A stretch of DNA of 64,000 nt from an uncultured Lachnospiraceae bacterium. GTDB lineage: Bacteria > Bacillota > Clostridia > Lachnospirales > Lachnospiraceae. The DNA is taken from NCBI GenBank assembly GCA_910589265.1, contig CAJUTQ010000077.1:1-64000 (forward strand). Reading direction: 5' to 3'. Positions 26,605 to 35,244 of the stretch are shown here, one piece after another. Position numbers and translations under genes: made by a program. The number at the start of each line of letters is the position of its first letter. Position 1 is the first letter of the stretch. The notes below the pieces were generated by a model that was not told the origin of the DNA, did not search any database, and saw only the letters and a list, made by a program, of their open reading frames with translations.

Positions 26605-27318
26605 TTATAATCCGTAGATTTGTGTAATTGTAAAATTTTCACTTTCACTATTTGTAGAATTTAATACAAATCTAGTTGCATTATTTAATTGTACTGTTAA
26701 TCCATCATTTTTTATTACACCATACAATCCGTAAATAGATATACTTGATACATTGTTTGTAAAAATTCCATGTGCTGTTATATTTCCTAAAATAAAACTA
26801 GAAAGAGTAATACCTCCAGTATAAAAAAATAGCTGATTATATTTACGGATATCCTCAACAAAATGGATAGTCGAACCTGTTGTAGCTTCTCCATACCATA
26901 TCTTTTTTGCTTTTATATTGCTGTTTAATTCCTCAATGGCATTTTCCAACTGTGCATTTTTTGCCGCAATAATAGACCCTTGCCTTGCATCCAAAGCAAA
27001 CCCTTCTTCTGTTGTTGTCAAATTATTAGCCAATTTGCCCAATGTGACGACTCCTTTTAGGAAATTTGACACATTCATATTGAACGCTTTTACATAACTC
27101 ATCCATTTTCCAATAGAAATATTTGACTCTATTTTTCTAAGAGACTCCTCTAAACTAGGCAGTTGGGGAGCCCCCTCCCCCTCGTAATCTTCAAATTCTA
27201 TCAAAGAGTTGCTGTCAATCTCTCCGTCCGCTCCTGCTGGTCCAGGAATTCCCTGAATTCCTGGAGGTCCCTGTTCTCCTTTAGGTCCTTTAATATTACC
27301 AATTAAAACTTTTGCCAT
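26605..27318 (-). CDS. Collagen-like tail tip/fibre protein (copy 1) with switchable C-terminus
   Basis: 237 aa. A Gly-X-Y stalk (GPKGEQGPPGIQGIPGPAG) and helical neck (FALDARQGSIIAAKNAQLENAI) are nearly the same as in copy 2. The variable head begins right after LNSN (about residue 134), which is encoded by the 13-bp repeat at 26917-26929. The current head reads KAKKIWYGEATTG...ITQIYGL. Swapping at the repeat would join the same frame to the plus-strand head at 26281-26604. GGAGG ribosome site, 14 bases after the previous gene. Confidence 0.85.
   Translation of the reverse strand: MAKVLIGNIKGPKGEQGPPGIQGIPGPAGADGEIDSNSLIEFEDYEGEGAPQLPSLEESLRKIESNISIGKWMSYVKAFNMNVSNFLKGVVTLGKLANNLTTTEEGFALDARQGSIIAAKNAQLENAIEELNSNIKAKKIWYGEATTGSTIHFVEDIRKYNQLFFYTGGITLSSFILGNITAHGIFTNNVSSISIYGLYGVIKNDGLTVQLNNATRFVLNSTNSESENFTITQIYGL
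26917..26929 (-). repeat. Inverted repeat, inner end of the putative invertible tip cassette
   Basis: Minus strand ATTAAACAGCAAT inside the tip gene, exactly at the border between the conserved neck and variable head. Partner at 26280-26292. Confidence 0.8.
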
Positions 27319-27332
27319 ATCTTTTTCCTCCT

Positions 27333-27899
27333 TTATGCCACATCTGAAATAATATAATATACATTTCCTGTTTCACTGTCATACTCAAACTCTGGTGGAG
27401 TGTCTGCATCTGTATAGTGAACCCACAGATCTCCATTTTCATCTACTGAAAGAGTAAACATTCCTCTTATTTCTGTTATAATTCCACTTTCTCCCTGAGG
27501 ACCTTGGGGGCCTTGAGGGCCCTGGGGACCTGTAAAATACCCATTTTCAACTTTTTCCCTTAAATCACTTTCTAAGTCATGTACTTTATCCGCTGCTGTA
27601 TTGGCAGCAGCAGCAGCTCTTTTGGCATTGGTTGCTTCCTGCCTTGCCAGCAAGGCTGCCTCCCCTGCATTCTCCACCGCCTCTTCGATTCTCTCTACTG
27701 CCTGATCCACATCTGTCCTGGCCCCCAGAGCTATTTCCTTTGCTTCTTTGGCAATTTCTCTCCCATTTTCCGAAATTTCTTTTGACTCTGTGGCTATTTC
27801 ATATCCAGCCTTAAGCCCATCATGAATAGACTGCCTAACATCTTTGCCATAAACAGCTGATAAAATATTAGCAAGACATTGTTCAAATGGTATCATCAT
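27333..27899 (-). CDS. Baseplate/tail tip protein with coiled coil and collagen-like segment
   Basis: 188 aa. The N-terminal half is a long amphipathic helix (AKEAKEIALGARTDVDQAVE, then an Ala-rich stretch), about residues 30-115. A short collagen-like stretch GPQGPQGPQGPQGESG and a small beta domain follow. This layout resembles BppU-like upper baseplate proteins that attach receptor-binding proteins to the tail tip. The start overlaps the Tal stop (ATGA) with AAGGAGGG just upstream. Confidence 0.75.
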   Translation of the reverse strand: MMIPFEQCLANILSAVYGKDVRQSIHDGLKAGYEIATESKEISENGREIAKEAKEIALGARTDVDQAVERIEEAVENAGEAALLARQEATNAKRAAAAANTAADKVHDLESDLREKVENGYFTGPQGPQGPQGPQGESGIITEIRGMFTLSVDENGDLWVHYTDADTPPEFEYDSETGNVYYIISDVA

Positions 27900-30220
27900 T
27901 TATTCCCTCCTTTTAATTTTTCCAATTCTTTATATAAATCCTGTATAAGCAGGATACACATAGGAATGAATTCTAAATAAGCTATTGTTTTATGGGTCGT
28001 TCCCTTTTGATCTGTATATTTCTTACAAAGAGCTGACTGGGATAACCCTGCCTTCTCCATCTCCTGTCCTACATCTTGGAATAAAAAGCCGCAGTGGATT
28101 CCTTCATCTTTCACTGAACCCCACTGTTTGTAACGGAAAAATTTCGTCTTCAGTCCTAATAAAAGTCTTTTCACTTTGTTTATATCCGCATCCTCAATTT
28201 CCTTTTTCTGCTTTTGATCTGATGTAAGGACAACTCCTCCTGCCTTGACAACTCCTTGGGCTGATACATTTCCATCACAGTCAATATTGCTTGTATTGTG
28301 TATATATCCTCCTGATATATCTACAAACCCATTGTCTACCCTTGTATATAGTGCTCCTGGCTGCACCTTCACTTCATGGGTTCCCCGTCTTGTTAAAATG
28401 ATTCGGTTCCAATGATCCATATCGTTATCATTAATAATTTCGAATATTCCATCATGGACATAAAGACTGTCTGTCTCGATCTCTGAACCTTGAATACTTC
28501 CCCCTTTTATCTTTGTACCTGTAATCACTGTTCCGTCTACAGTTCCACCCTGAATAGCATTCCCTGTTATGGTTCCTCCTTCAATGGAGGTTCCTGTTAT
28601 AGTTCCTCCATGGATCGTATTTCCTTCAATCGTACATCCTTGAATATGACTTCCCTGAATGCTTCCCAAATACACCTTTAATCCCTGGTGATCTAGATCA
28701 GCCACCACTTGGTTATCTAATGTTTTTACTGTGATCTTTCCACTGCGTCCTAATCCGCTGCCTCCAACTTCTAATACGCCTCCCCGAATCCTATCTGCCA
28801 GCATAGTACCTGCTGTAATAAAATCTGCTACAAGATTTCCATCAATCGTCCAGGCATTTCTATATGGACCGTTAATACCTGTAGTAGAAAAGCCAATGCC
28901 ATTTTTATTGAGCTGAATAATGCTTCTTGCCCTATTTTTATCTGGCCTGTCCATTATTAAAATTCTCCATGGAAGCCTTTCATTGCTATTGTCCTCTTCT
29001 ATGTCTAATAGGACATATCCGCCCCTCCCCCCAGTAATAAGCTGGGTGGCATTCTCCACTTTATTTTGTATATCTTTACTTATGGAAGAGCTTATACTTT
29101 GCACTGCATTAGAAAATTCTAGCTTTTCTTTTGCTGATATACTTGTAAAAGTACTTATACTATCTCCTAACGTAATTTTATTATTTTCTGGGTTTTCCAT
29201 ATCTATTTCGTACTTTTTGACTAAGAAAAGTTTGTCTACCCCATGGGGCTTGCTTACTACTCGTATCCAATCTCCTAATTGAATTTTTTCTATGTCTACA
29301 TCTACCATGTGTAAGTCTACAGCCGATAATTCAATAGTTAAAGAGAGATTTACACATTCCTCTAAATACGCTTTTGCCTTCTTTAACAAATTTTCAGGCT
29401 GGGTTTCCTCAAATTCTACAGTATCCCAAATTTGCCCAAACATAGACACTCCAGCCCTATGGATAATATAATCCTTTCCTCCATTTACAGACTTTATAGT
29501 AACCCTTTCTTTATCTTGGGTTCCATCTGCCCTCGTCACCTCTACTTCTTCACCTAATGGAATCAACACAGTCCGAACTTCACTTGCCTTCGTATACTTG
29601 GTTAAATCTAGCATATTTTCCCCAAAACGTATAACCTGGCTGTTGTTCCTCCCATAATCACTCACATAATCTAAATATTTCATTCCATTTTCTCTTCTAA
29701 CCCGCACATATCCCTGATAATGTTTTATTAGCTCTTCACAAATAGTTGTGAGAGAGTTGACATACCCTTCCTTTGAACAAATCATCTCCTGAGCTTTATC
29801 TGCCACAGTGCAATTTCCTAAAGAAAATCTTTTTCTTTCCTCTACCTGCCCATTATGTATTTCCACTATTTGCTTAAAAAGGTTATACACGCTTCCCTTA
29901 TATTCATAAGGACGCTGAATACTGTCTAGCAAGTAAGCGAGCTCTCCCTCGCAAGTGATTTCTCCAGTCTGGTAAAAGTCCAGCTCATCCGAAATAGGCC
30001 TTCCTCTGTATATCTCTTCTCCATCTTCTAAGACGACAATATCAGAGACCATTTTTTTGATTGCTCCTCTGTTAGGATGTTCATAAGGTATGCAAAAGGT
30101 TAAAGTGCCTGTTGTGTTCACCTCTAAACATAATTTGGGTTCCAGCACATGTAAATCATCAGAAAGAGGATTATGGAGTACATAATTTACCCCATCTGTT
30201 ATTGCTAAAATTTTGTACAT
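27896..30220 (-). CDS. Tail-associated protein (Tal / prophage tail endopeptidase) with S74 chaperone end
   Basis: 774 aa. Residues ~1-370 match the gp27-like Tal hub fold of siphophages (GEIYRGRPISDEL, LGDWIRVVSKPHGVDKLFLV). Residues ~380-560 are helical/linker. About 545-610 form a beta-helix-like ladder of Gly-Thr-Ile repeats (IHGGTITGTSIEGGTITGNA). The C-terminal ~85 residues look like a peptidase S74 intramolecular chaperone, with LTSDQKQKKEI at its start and the usual helical end; the catalytic Ser-Asp is present. It would cap the tail and carry the tip proteins. TAATG coupling to Dit. Confidence 0.88.
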   Translation of the reverse strand: MYKILAITDGVNYVLHNPLSDDLHVLEPKLCLEVNTTGTLTFCIPYEHPNRGAIKKMVSDIVVLEDGEEIYRGRPISDELDFYQTGEITCEGELAYLLDSIQRPYEYKGSVYNLFKQIVEIHNGQVEERKRFSLGNCTVADKAQEMICSKEGYVNSLTTICEELIKHYQGYVRVRRENGMKYLDYVSDYGRNNSQVIRFGENMLDLTKYTKASEVRTVLIPLGEEVEVTRADGTQDKERVTIKSVNGGKDYIIHRAGVSMFGQIWDTVEFEETQPENLLKKAKAYLEECVNLSLTIELSAVDLHMVDVDIEKIQLGDWIRVVSKPHGVDKLFLVKKYEIDMENPENNKITLGDSISTFTSISAKEKLEFSNAVQSISSSISKDIQNKVENATQLITGGRGGYVLLDIEEDNSNERLPWRILIMDRPDKNRARSIIQLNKNGIGFSTTGINGPYRNAWTIDGNLVADFITAGTMLADRIRGGVLEVGGSGLGRSGKITVKTLDNQVVADLDHQGLKVYLGSIQGSHIQGCTIEGNTIHGGTITGTSIEGGTITGNAIQGGTVDGTVITGTKIKGGSIQGSEIETDSLYVHDGIFEIINDNDMDHWNRIILTRRGTHEVKVQPGALYTRVDNGFVDISGGYIHNTSNIDCDGNVSAQGVVKAGGVVLTSDQKQKKEIEDADINKVKRLLLGLKTKFFRYKQWGSVKDEGIHCGFLFQDVGQEMEKAGLSQSALCKKYTDQKGTTHKTIAYLEFIPMCILLIQDLYKELEKLKGGNK

Positions 30221-30918
30221 TATATCAATCCTCCTCGATAATCCAGACTAATAGTGCCATTTCCAGTAAAGACTAAAACATTATTCCCATCTTTTAGGTA
30301 AACGTCATGTAAAGTATTTTTTCCAGCTGTCAGCTGATACAAAACATTTTCAAAAAGTACTGTCATTTCCTGGCTGCAAAGAATGACAGGAATCACTTTT
30401 TTAGGAGTGCCTGGCACAACCAAAGTCATCGTTCCATTCACAGGAATATCTTTATATTCTCGAATAACCCCTGTCTCAAAATGAAAGGGATCCCAAAGCC
30501 ATGGCTCTAAACTAGATTGAAGTTCATATTTATAAGGCTCTGCATCACAAGAAATTTTATAACTGCTCCAAATAGGATCTTCTTTTATTATTTCACAGGA
30601 AATTCGGCCAATGTAATAATAGCCTGGGTCAGAATCCAAAATGACTTTCATCCTCTTTCCCTGACAATAACCTGCAATTTGAGAATAAACTCCATGCCAC
30701 TTTTCTATACGAGTATCTTTCAAATAATGGGAAGTTTGCAAAACTCGATTATAGTAATGGATTCCCCCGCTTAATGACTCTGTGAGATCTAAAGATCCGT
30801 CCATTTCTGGCACATCAATAGTTTTTATTTTTGCTTTAGGCACTTCTATTTCCACATCTAAAATCCTTATACCAAAGTCTCTTTCTGTATGTTTTTCTCC
30901 TATCATCATTCCTGACAT
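30220..30918 (-). CDS. Distal tail protein (Dit)
   Basis: 232 aa, the usual size for short Dit proteins. It lies between tape measure and Tal, the invariant place in siphophages of Gram-positive hosts. The N-terminal ring domain is beta-rich (TIDVPEMDGSLDLT is the common Dit signature), followed by a galectin-like C-terminal part. It forms the hexameric ring linking tail tube and baseplate. The start overlaps the tape measure stop (TAATG) with GAGAGG upstream. Confidence 0.88.
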   Translation of the reverse strand: MSGMMIGEKHTERDFGIRILDVEIEVPKAKIKTIDVPEMDGSLDLTESLSGGIHYYNRVLQTSHYLKDTRIEKWHGVYSQIAGYCQGKRMKVILDSDPGYYYIGRISCEIIKEDPIWSSYKISCDAEPYKYELQSSLEPWLWDPFHFETGVIREYKDIPVNGTMTLVVPGTPKKVIPVILCSQEMTVLFENVLYQLTAGKNTLHDVYLKDGNNVLVFTGNGTISLDYRGGLI

Positions 30919-33005
30919 TAAGCGTACCTCTCTTTCATCTGTCTTGTTCTGCCCATGTTTGCATCGAAAAGAGGGGTGATACCTTTGGCAATGGTTTTTC
31001 CATCTAAAGTTGTTGTATTTTCTATTTTTACTTTTCCCATAGCTGCTGCCAGACCATCAATGAGACGGTCATAGTCCATACCTTCCCTTTGAAGGATAAG
31101 ATTTTGGCCGGACATATCTTTTCCATGTTTGCTGCTCATAGGATAGGATGGCATAGTTCTATTTTGAAGGTACGTCATCTCTCCATTAGTCATTCCATCT
31201 TCTGCTGAAACTTCTTTCCATGGGATAAAAAAATCTGTACCCATTTCCATTGTTTCTGTCTGTATTTTATGGAAGGCAGAATCTAAACTAGCATTCATTT
31301 CCTTTACTGGTATATTATGTTCAAATCCTATTCCTAAACCTACTGCCATCATCTCCCCTACCTGATCCCGAAATACTTTAGAGGGAGAATTAATTCCAAG
31401 AAATCTTTTAGCAGCATCTAATGCTCCGCTGACAACACTTTTTGCCGCATTAAAGAGAGCACTGCCAGCTGCCATAAGTCCCTTGACAATTCCTTCTATA
31501 ACATTTTTTCCAAGGGCACCCCAATCTACACTTGTAAAGGCTTCTCTCACAGAAGCTATGATTTCTGGAATTTTTGCAACTAATTTAGGAATTGCCTGGA
31601 TAAGTCCTATGGCAAGTTCGCTAATCAGTTTTATTCCTGTCTCTAAAATCTTTGGAAGATTAGATACAATAGCTGTTATCAAACCTCCTATCATTTTGGG
31701 GGCTGCATCAATGATTTTGGGAAGAGCGTTCAATAACCCTTGTACAAATCCTGTAATGAGATTCAATCCTGCATCTACCAGCTGTCCCATATTTTCAAAT
31801 AAAGAAGTAACCAATGTTAATAGCATGTCTACTGCAGTAGGCATCAACATAGGAAGCTGAGAAGCTACACCTGAAATCAAGGAAGTCACAATATTCATTC
31901 CGCCAGAGATAATAGCAGGAATATTGGCTGTAATGGCTGTCATTAAATTATTAACTAAAAGAGCTCCTTGAGCAATCAGTTCTGGCAAAGCATTGGCAAT
32001 CCCACTGCAAAAATTTGTAATGAGCTCTGGACCTTTTGTCTGTATTAAAAGGAGCATCTCGTCAATCTGGGTTCCAAATTCTCCATAGAGAAGTCCTAGA
32101 CCTGCCAGGACAACTCCTGCCACTGCCGCTACATTCATATACCCCAAAAGAGTGGGGATAAATCCTATTGCCCTTTCTAAAATAGGAGCAAAAGCATCCC
32201 CTATGATAGTCCCGTAAGTAGACAATTGGGTGCCTACCCCTCCTAAAGCCGTTCCTACTCCGCCTAGCGCTGTTCCTATACTTCCTCCCCATGAAGAAAA
32301 GGCCCCTGTTACATTTGCCGATAAAGTGGACACTGCATTTGTCACAGCTGGAAATTTACTAGCCAATGCAGGCCCTAGCTGTCCAAAGGATGTAGTTACT
32401 CCTCCTAAGGCTGCCGAGATAGGAGTTCTTAGTTTTAAAGCTAAGTCTTGAAAGGGAAGGGCAATGGCATCTTTTGCATTTCCAAGTATTTGGGCTCCTT
32501 CTTTCATCTTGTCGCCCATATTTTTTACAGAATCTGGAATATTAGTGATTGATTCTACTACCGAACTAGAAATTCCATTCAATCCTTCCAGTAGAGGGCC
32601 TGCTGTACTTATTCCCTCTCCCAAGGTAGAGAAGCTAACGCCAATACCCGCTACAAGAGCGCCAATATCCCCTCCTCCCCCCAATCCTTTCATGGATTCT
32701 AAGACTCCATTCATTTGTTCCTTTACGCTTTCTGCGTCATATCCTAACCCTGTTAAAATTGCTCTGGCATTATCCATACCTGCCATACTGTCAAGGCCTT
32801 GTGCAAAACTTAATTCTGATAATACTTTTCCAGCCTTTGTTGTAGGATCTGTAATGCTTGAAGTAATCATATTTCCAAATTCAGAGAAGGAGCTTGCTGC
32901 ACTATCCAATGTTCCTGTTAGACTTCCAATTTTTTCCTGGAATTCTTCCAAAGACTTTTTTGCACGTACAAGCCCTTTCTCCCATGTGCTTAATTCATCA
33001 GCCAT
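30918..33005 (-). CDS. Tail tape measure protein
   Basis: 695 aa, helical and rich in Ala, Gly, Ile and Leu. Hydrophobic segments occur near residues 290-310 (VAAVAGVVLAGLGLLYGEF), and repeats of the form NLxTGFVQGLLNALPKI occur at about 400-480. The conserved terminal segment DAAKRFLGINSPSKVF is typical of phage tape measures. By the siphophage rule of about 1.5 angstrom per residue it would set a tail near 100 nm. The gene overlaps the GT chaperone end by 8 bases. Confidence 0.92.
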   Translation of the reverse strand: MADELSTWEKGLVRAKKSLEEFQEKIGSLTGTLDSAASSFSEFGNMITSSITDPTTKAGKVLSELSFAQGLDSMAGMDNARAILTGLGYDAESVKEQMNGVLESMKGLGGGGDIGALVAGIGVSFSTLGEGISTAGPLLEGLNGISSSVVESITNIPDSVKNMGDKMKEGAQILGNAKDAIALPFQDLALKLRTPISAALGGVTTSFGQLGPALASKFPAVTNAVSTLSANVTGAFSSWGGSIGTALGGVGTALGGVGTQLSTYGTIIGDAFAPILERAIGFIPTLLGYMNVAAVAGVVLAGLGLLYGEFGTQIDEMLLLIQTKGPELITNFCSGIANALPELIAQGALLVNNLMTAITANIPAIISGGMNIVTSLISGVASQLPMLMPTAVDMLLTLVTSLFENMGQLVDAGLNLITGFVQGLLNALPKIIDAAPKMIGGLITAIVSNLPKILETGIKLISELAIGLIQAIPKLVAKIPEIIASVREAFTSVDWGALGKNVIEGIVKGLMAAGSALFNAAKSVVSGALDAAKRFLGINSPSKVFRDQVGEMMAVGLGIGFEHNIPVKEMNASLDSAFHKIQTETMEMGTDFFIPWKEVSAEDGMTNGEMTYLQNRTMPSYPMSSKHGKDMSGQNLILQREGMDYDRLIDGLAAAMGKVKIENTTTLDGKTIAKGITPLFDANMGRTRQMKERYA

Positions 33006-33737
33006 ACTCCTTTCTCCTTTCTTCTATTTTCAGGCCGTTTGCCTCATATACTTTTTCAATCCATGAGGGGCCTTCTTTCTTATCTGTTTCTTTCACAATG
33101 TTTAAGTTCCCTTCCACAGTTTCCTTATTTAACTGTTTTTGTTTTTTCTTCCACAACTCTATCCATTTACTATTCTTTTTTCTATTTGCATTTACCATTG
33201 CATTGAAAACAGCATTTCGTAAATGGGTTGTCTGAGAAACAATTTTTTCTTCCCAAGCTTTATAAATAAAAAGCTTTTCTCTTATTGTAAGTGCATCATA
33301 ATCGTCTTTTGAATAATGAAAATTGACCGCAAAAAAGGCAAAGTCTATTTCTTTTGCATAGTCCTTTGCCAATTTTGCATAGTCTTTGTCTTCATTTCCT
33401 AAGGGAAAATATTCAAAATCAATTAATCTGCTTGGAAGAAAAAAGGGCAGTCTCTTTGCAACGCCTCCAATACCATTACATTTAAGGAAACATACCCTGC
33501 TGTTTCATCCTCTATAAGTTTTTCTGCCAGTTCTATACCTTCTTTAATTTTCACATAATTGTTATCATCCTGGCATTTTAAGGCGTATGCAAAGTACATT
33601 TTTAATGTGGAGATAGATAAAAATCCCCCGTTTCCTTTTAGCTCTGCCATCAAAGGTTTTCCTGTGGCCGCTTCAATCATTTCAATTCTTTTTAAACTAT
33701 AGGTTAATTCATAAGCTTTACCTGCAATTTCTAACAT
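32998..33737 (-). CDS. Tail assembly chaperone GT, made by -1 frameshift
   Basis: Predicted 246 aa: the G frame (from 33737) continues after a -1 slip at 33438-33444 into the T frame, which is open without a stop from the slip site to 32998. The T part holds IDFAFFAVNFHYSKDDYDAL and a Lys-rich end. In lambda and most siphophages the G/GT pair loads onto the tape measure and recruits tube subunits. Position just before the tape measure gene, correct relative frame and slippery heptamer all agree. Independent T translation from TTG 33372 is less likely (no ribosome site). Confidence 0.8.
33423..33737 (-). CDS. Tail assembly chaperone G
   Basis: 104 aa from ATG 33737, which has GGAGG five bases upstream; the frame stays open further into the tail-tube gene but without a ribosome site. 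It begins MLEIAGKAYELTYSLKRIEM and contains the usual helical TAC features (KMYFAYALKCQ). Stop at 33423-33425 lies 13 bases after the slip site, so most ribosomes make G and a minority GT. Confidence 0.82.
   Translation of the reverse strand: MLEIAGKAYELTYSLKRIEMIEAATGKPLMAELKGNGGFLSISTLKMYFAYALKCQDDNNYVKIKEGIELAEKLIEDETAGYVSLNVMVLEALQRDCPFFFQAD
33438..33444 (-). promoter_or_regulatory. Programmed -1 frameshift heptamer
   Basis: Minus strand T_TTT_TTC in the zero frame (codons CCT TTT TTC). It fits X_XXY_YYZ and joins the G and T frames with no intervening stop. Confidence 0.75.
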
Positions 33738-33768
33738 TTTTTCCTCCATACTCATACTTTTTATTTTA

Positions 33769-34299
33769 TTATGTAGTTGGTGTGTTTCCAGGATCAGGGT
33801 TTGCACCTGTACCTTCTGGCATCTCGTCTGCTCCCTCATCTGTCAGATCTACCAAAGGACCGTTTCCTTCCAAAGAAATACTATATGTCATTGCAGCGTC
33901 AAAAGGTGCTTCTAAAGAATAGTCCGTCACAACTGCCAATCCTCCAAACATACCTTTTTTTGTTTTCATATTAATAATTTTTATACAAACAAGCTCGCTG
34001 TCATTGTATGCTTTCCCTAATTCTCTATGTGTTTCATCGTTTGGTACATATAATCCATCATTGTCAATGCTCCACTCTTTCATCCCGCTGATTTTGGATT
34101 TCCAGCCGCCCTTTGTATCTTTACTTGTTACTTCAATGCTCTCTGAAGAACGGTTAATGGTCAGCCCCTGCTGTCCAGAAACAGCAAGCAGCCGTTCTCC
34201 TGTACTATTGTAAATAGCAAGAAGAATATCCTTACCTGCTACTGCCTTTGCTCCATTGCTCTCAAAATCACAATACATATTATTTTCAAAATTACTCAT
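33769..34299 (-). CDS. Major tail (tube) protein
   Basis: 176 aa, TP901-1-like major tail protein. Features: KDILLAIYNSTGERLLAVSG near the start, then SIEVTSKDTKGGWKSKISGMKEWS, the conserved tube-protein core, and a YSISLEGNGPL strand near the end followed by a Pro/Gly tail. It polymerises into the non-contractile tube around the tape measure. GGAGAAAAAAG ribosome site. Confidence 0.92.
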   Translation of the reverse strand: MSNFENNMYCDFESNGAKAVAGKDILLAIYNSTGERLLAVSGQQGLTINRSSESIEVTSKDTKGGWKSKISGMKEWSIDNDGLYVPNDETHRELGKAYNDSELVCIKIINMKTKKGMFGGLAVVTDYSLEAPFDAAMTYSISLEGNGPLVDLTDEGADEMPEGTGANPDPGNTPTT

Positions 34300-34312
34300 C
34301 TTTTTTCTCCTT

Positions 34313-34723
34313 TCAATTACAACACTTTAGTCCATGACAAACTATAAACTCATAGACAAGAGCTATATGTTCTTTTTCCTTTTCTTCTGTTTTTATCATT
34401 TCTATTCCTGTATTGGACTGTACAATAACTTCAAATCCATCTGGCAATGCAATATCCTCTGTCAGTGCCTCTTCCAAACCTTGTAATTGTTCATATACAG
34501 AGGAAAGGGAAGCCAAAGGTTCTGCTATGACATGAATCCAAACTGTTAAAACATCCATATACATAGTTTTACTATGGGCAGGTCGTTTATTTATTATCTT
34601 TGCCATATAATAAGGGGCCAGGGCATTTTCTGGCGCTGTGTCATAACACAAAAGCCCTGTTTTTTCTTGTATTTTCTTTTGAATTCCAGCAATGAAATCC
34701 ATATATCCTAGTTGTCCATACAT
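34313..34723 (-). CDS. Tail terminator/completion protein
   Basis: 136 aa. Begins MYGQLGYMDFIAGIQKKI, with the middle VLTVWIHVIAEP and a C-terminal strand ALVYEFIVCHG, the pattern of small tail terminator proteins preceding the major tail gene. It would cap the finished tube. The absence of head-joining genes upstream makes it the natural end of the particle. Ribosome site GAGGA. Confidence 0.7.
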   Translation of the reverse strand: MYGQLGYMDFIAGIQKKIQEKTGLLCYDTAPENALAPYYMAKIINKRPAHSKTMYMDVLTVWIHVIAEPLASLSSVYEQLQGLEEALTEDIALPDGFEVIVQSNTGIEMIKTEEKEKEHIALVYEFIVCHGLKCCN

Positions 34724-34757
34724 AAGGTGTTCCTCGCCTTTCTTCCTTGCACTTGTT

Positions 34758-35018
34758 CTATTCTTTTTGCAAATAATCTAAAAGCTCCTCAATGTCAATT
34801 GCCCCTGAACGGCGTAAAACAACTTGGCTGCCCTCCAAAAGAATAAGGGTGGGCAATCGTTCCACACTGTACTGTTCAGCTATGAAAGGATAATCCTTGG
34901 CATTAATATGTTGGATTTTTTCCTTCCCAGCCAATTGTTCTAAGGGCTCAATAAATTGCTTTTTATAAAACTTGCAGGGGGGACATTCCCTTGCATAAAA
35001 ATATAAAATCTTTCTCAT
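34758..35018 (-). CDS. Thioredoxin-fold protein in the tail operon
   Basis: 86 aa from ATG 35018 (AGGA 8 bases upstream; ATG 35024 also possible). Short thioredoxin fold with the active site ECPPCKFYKKQF and the cis-Pro region ERLPTLILLEGSQ. First gene of the late operon, directly before the tail terminator. Its role there is unknown: it could help disulfide chemistry of the particle or be a stray host gene captured with the operon. Confidence 0.85.
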   Translation of the reverse strand: MRKILYFYARECPPCKFYKKQFIEPLEQLAGKEKIQHINAKDYPFIAEQYSVERLPTLILLEGSQVVLRRSGAIDIEELLDYLQKE

Positions 35019-35137
35019 AGGCATTTTCCTATCAACATGTTCATCCTTATTTTCTTTATTTTTTTATCTTGCGCCATTTCTCTGTTACTTACTTTATGTT
35101 CCCATATCTCATTCCTCCTTTTTGATTTTTTTAAAAT

Positions 35138-35175
35138 AAAAAAGAGCCCCCACCCAGTACTCTTTTTTTAAAAAG
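35138..35175 (-). terminator. Second terminator of the tail-cluster control region
   Basis: Minus strand AAAAAGAG / CTCTTTTTT around a 13-base loop, with a following T-rich run. Lies between the late regulator gene and the tail operon. Confidence 0.7.
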
Positions 35176-35180
35176 AAAAA

Positions 35181-35210
35181 AGACACCAGTTCTTTTCTGA
35201 TGTCCTTTCT
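35181..35210 (-). terminator. First terminator after the late regulator gene
   Basis: Minus strand GACATCAG / CTGGTGTC (one G-U), 7-base loop, followed by six T. Confidence 0.8.
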
Positions 35211-35244
35211 CTTTTCTAGTCTACACTATAACATAGGTGGCATG

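Noticed and set aside
28490..28700. CRISPR-like or tandem DNA repeats in the Tal gene
   Set aside because: The periodicity comes from the coded Gly-Thr-Ile ladder; spacers and unit length are not CRISPR-like and the frame is open throughout.
31483..33066. Several long plus-strand frames opposite the tape measure gene
   Set aside because: Shadows of a repetitive, Ala/Gly/Ile-rich gene; no ribosome sites, and the tape measure has family features.
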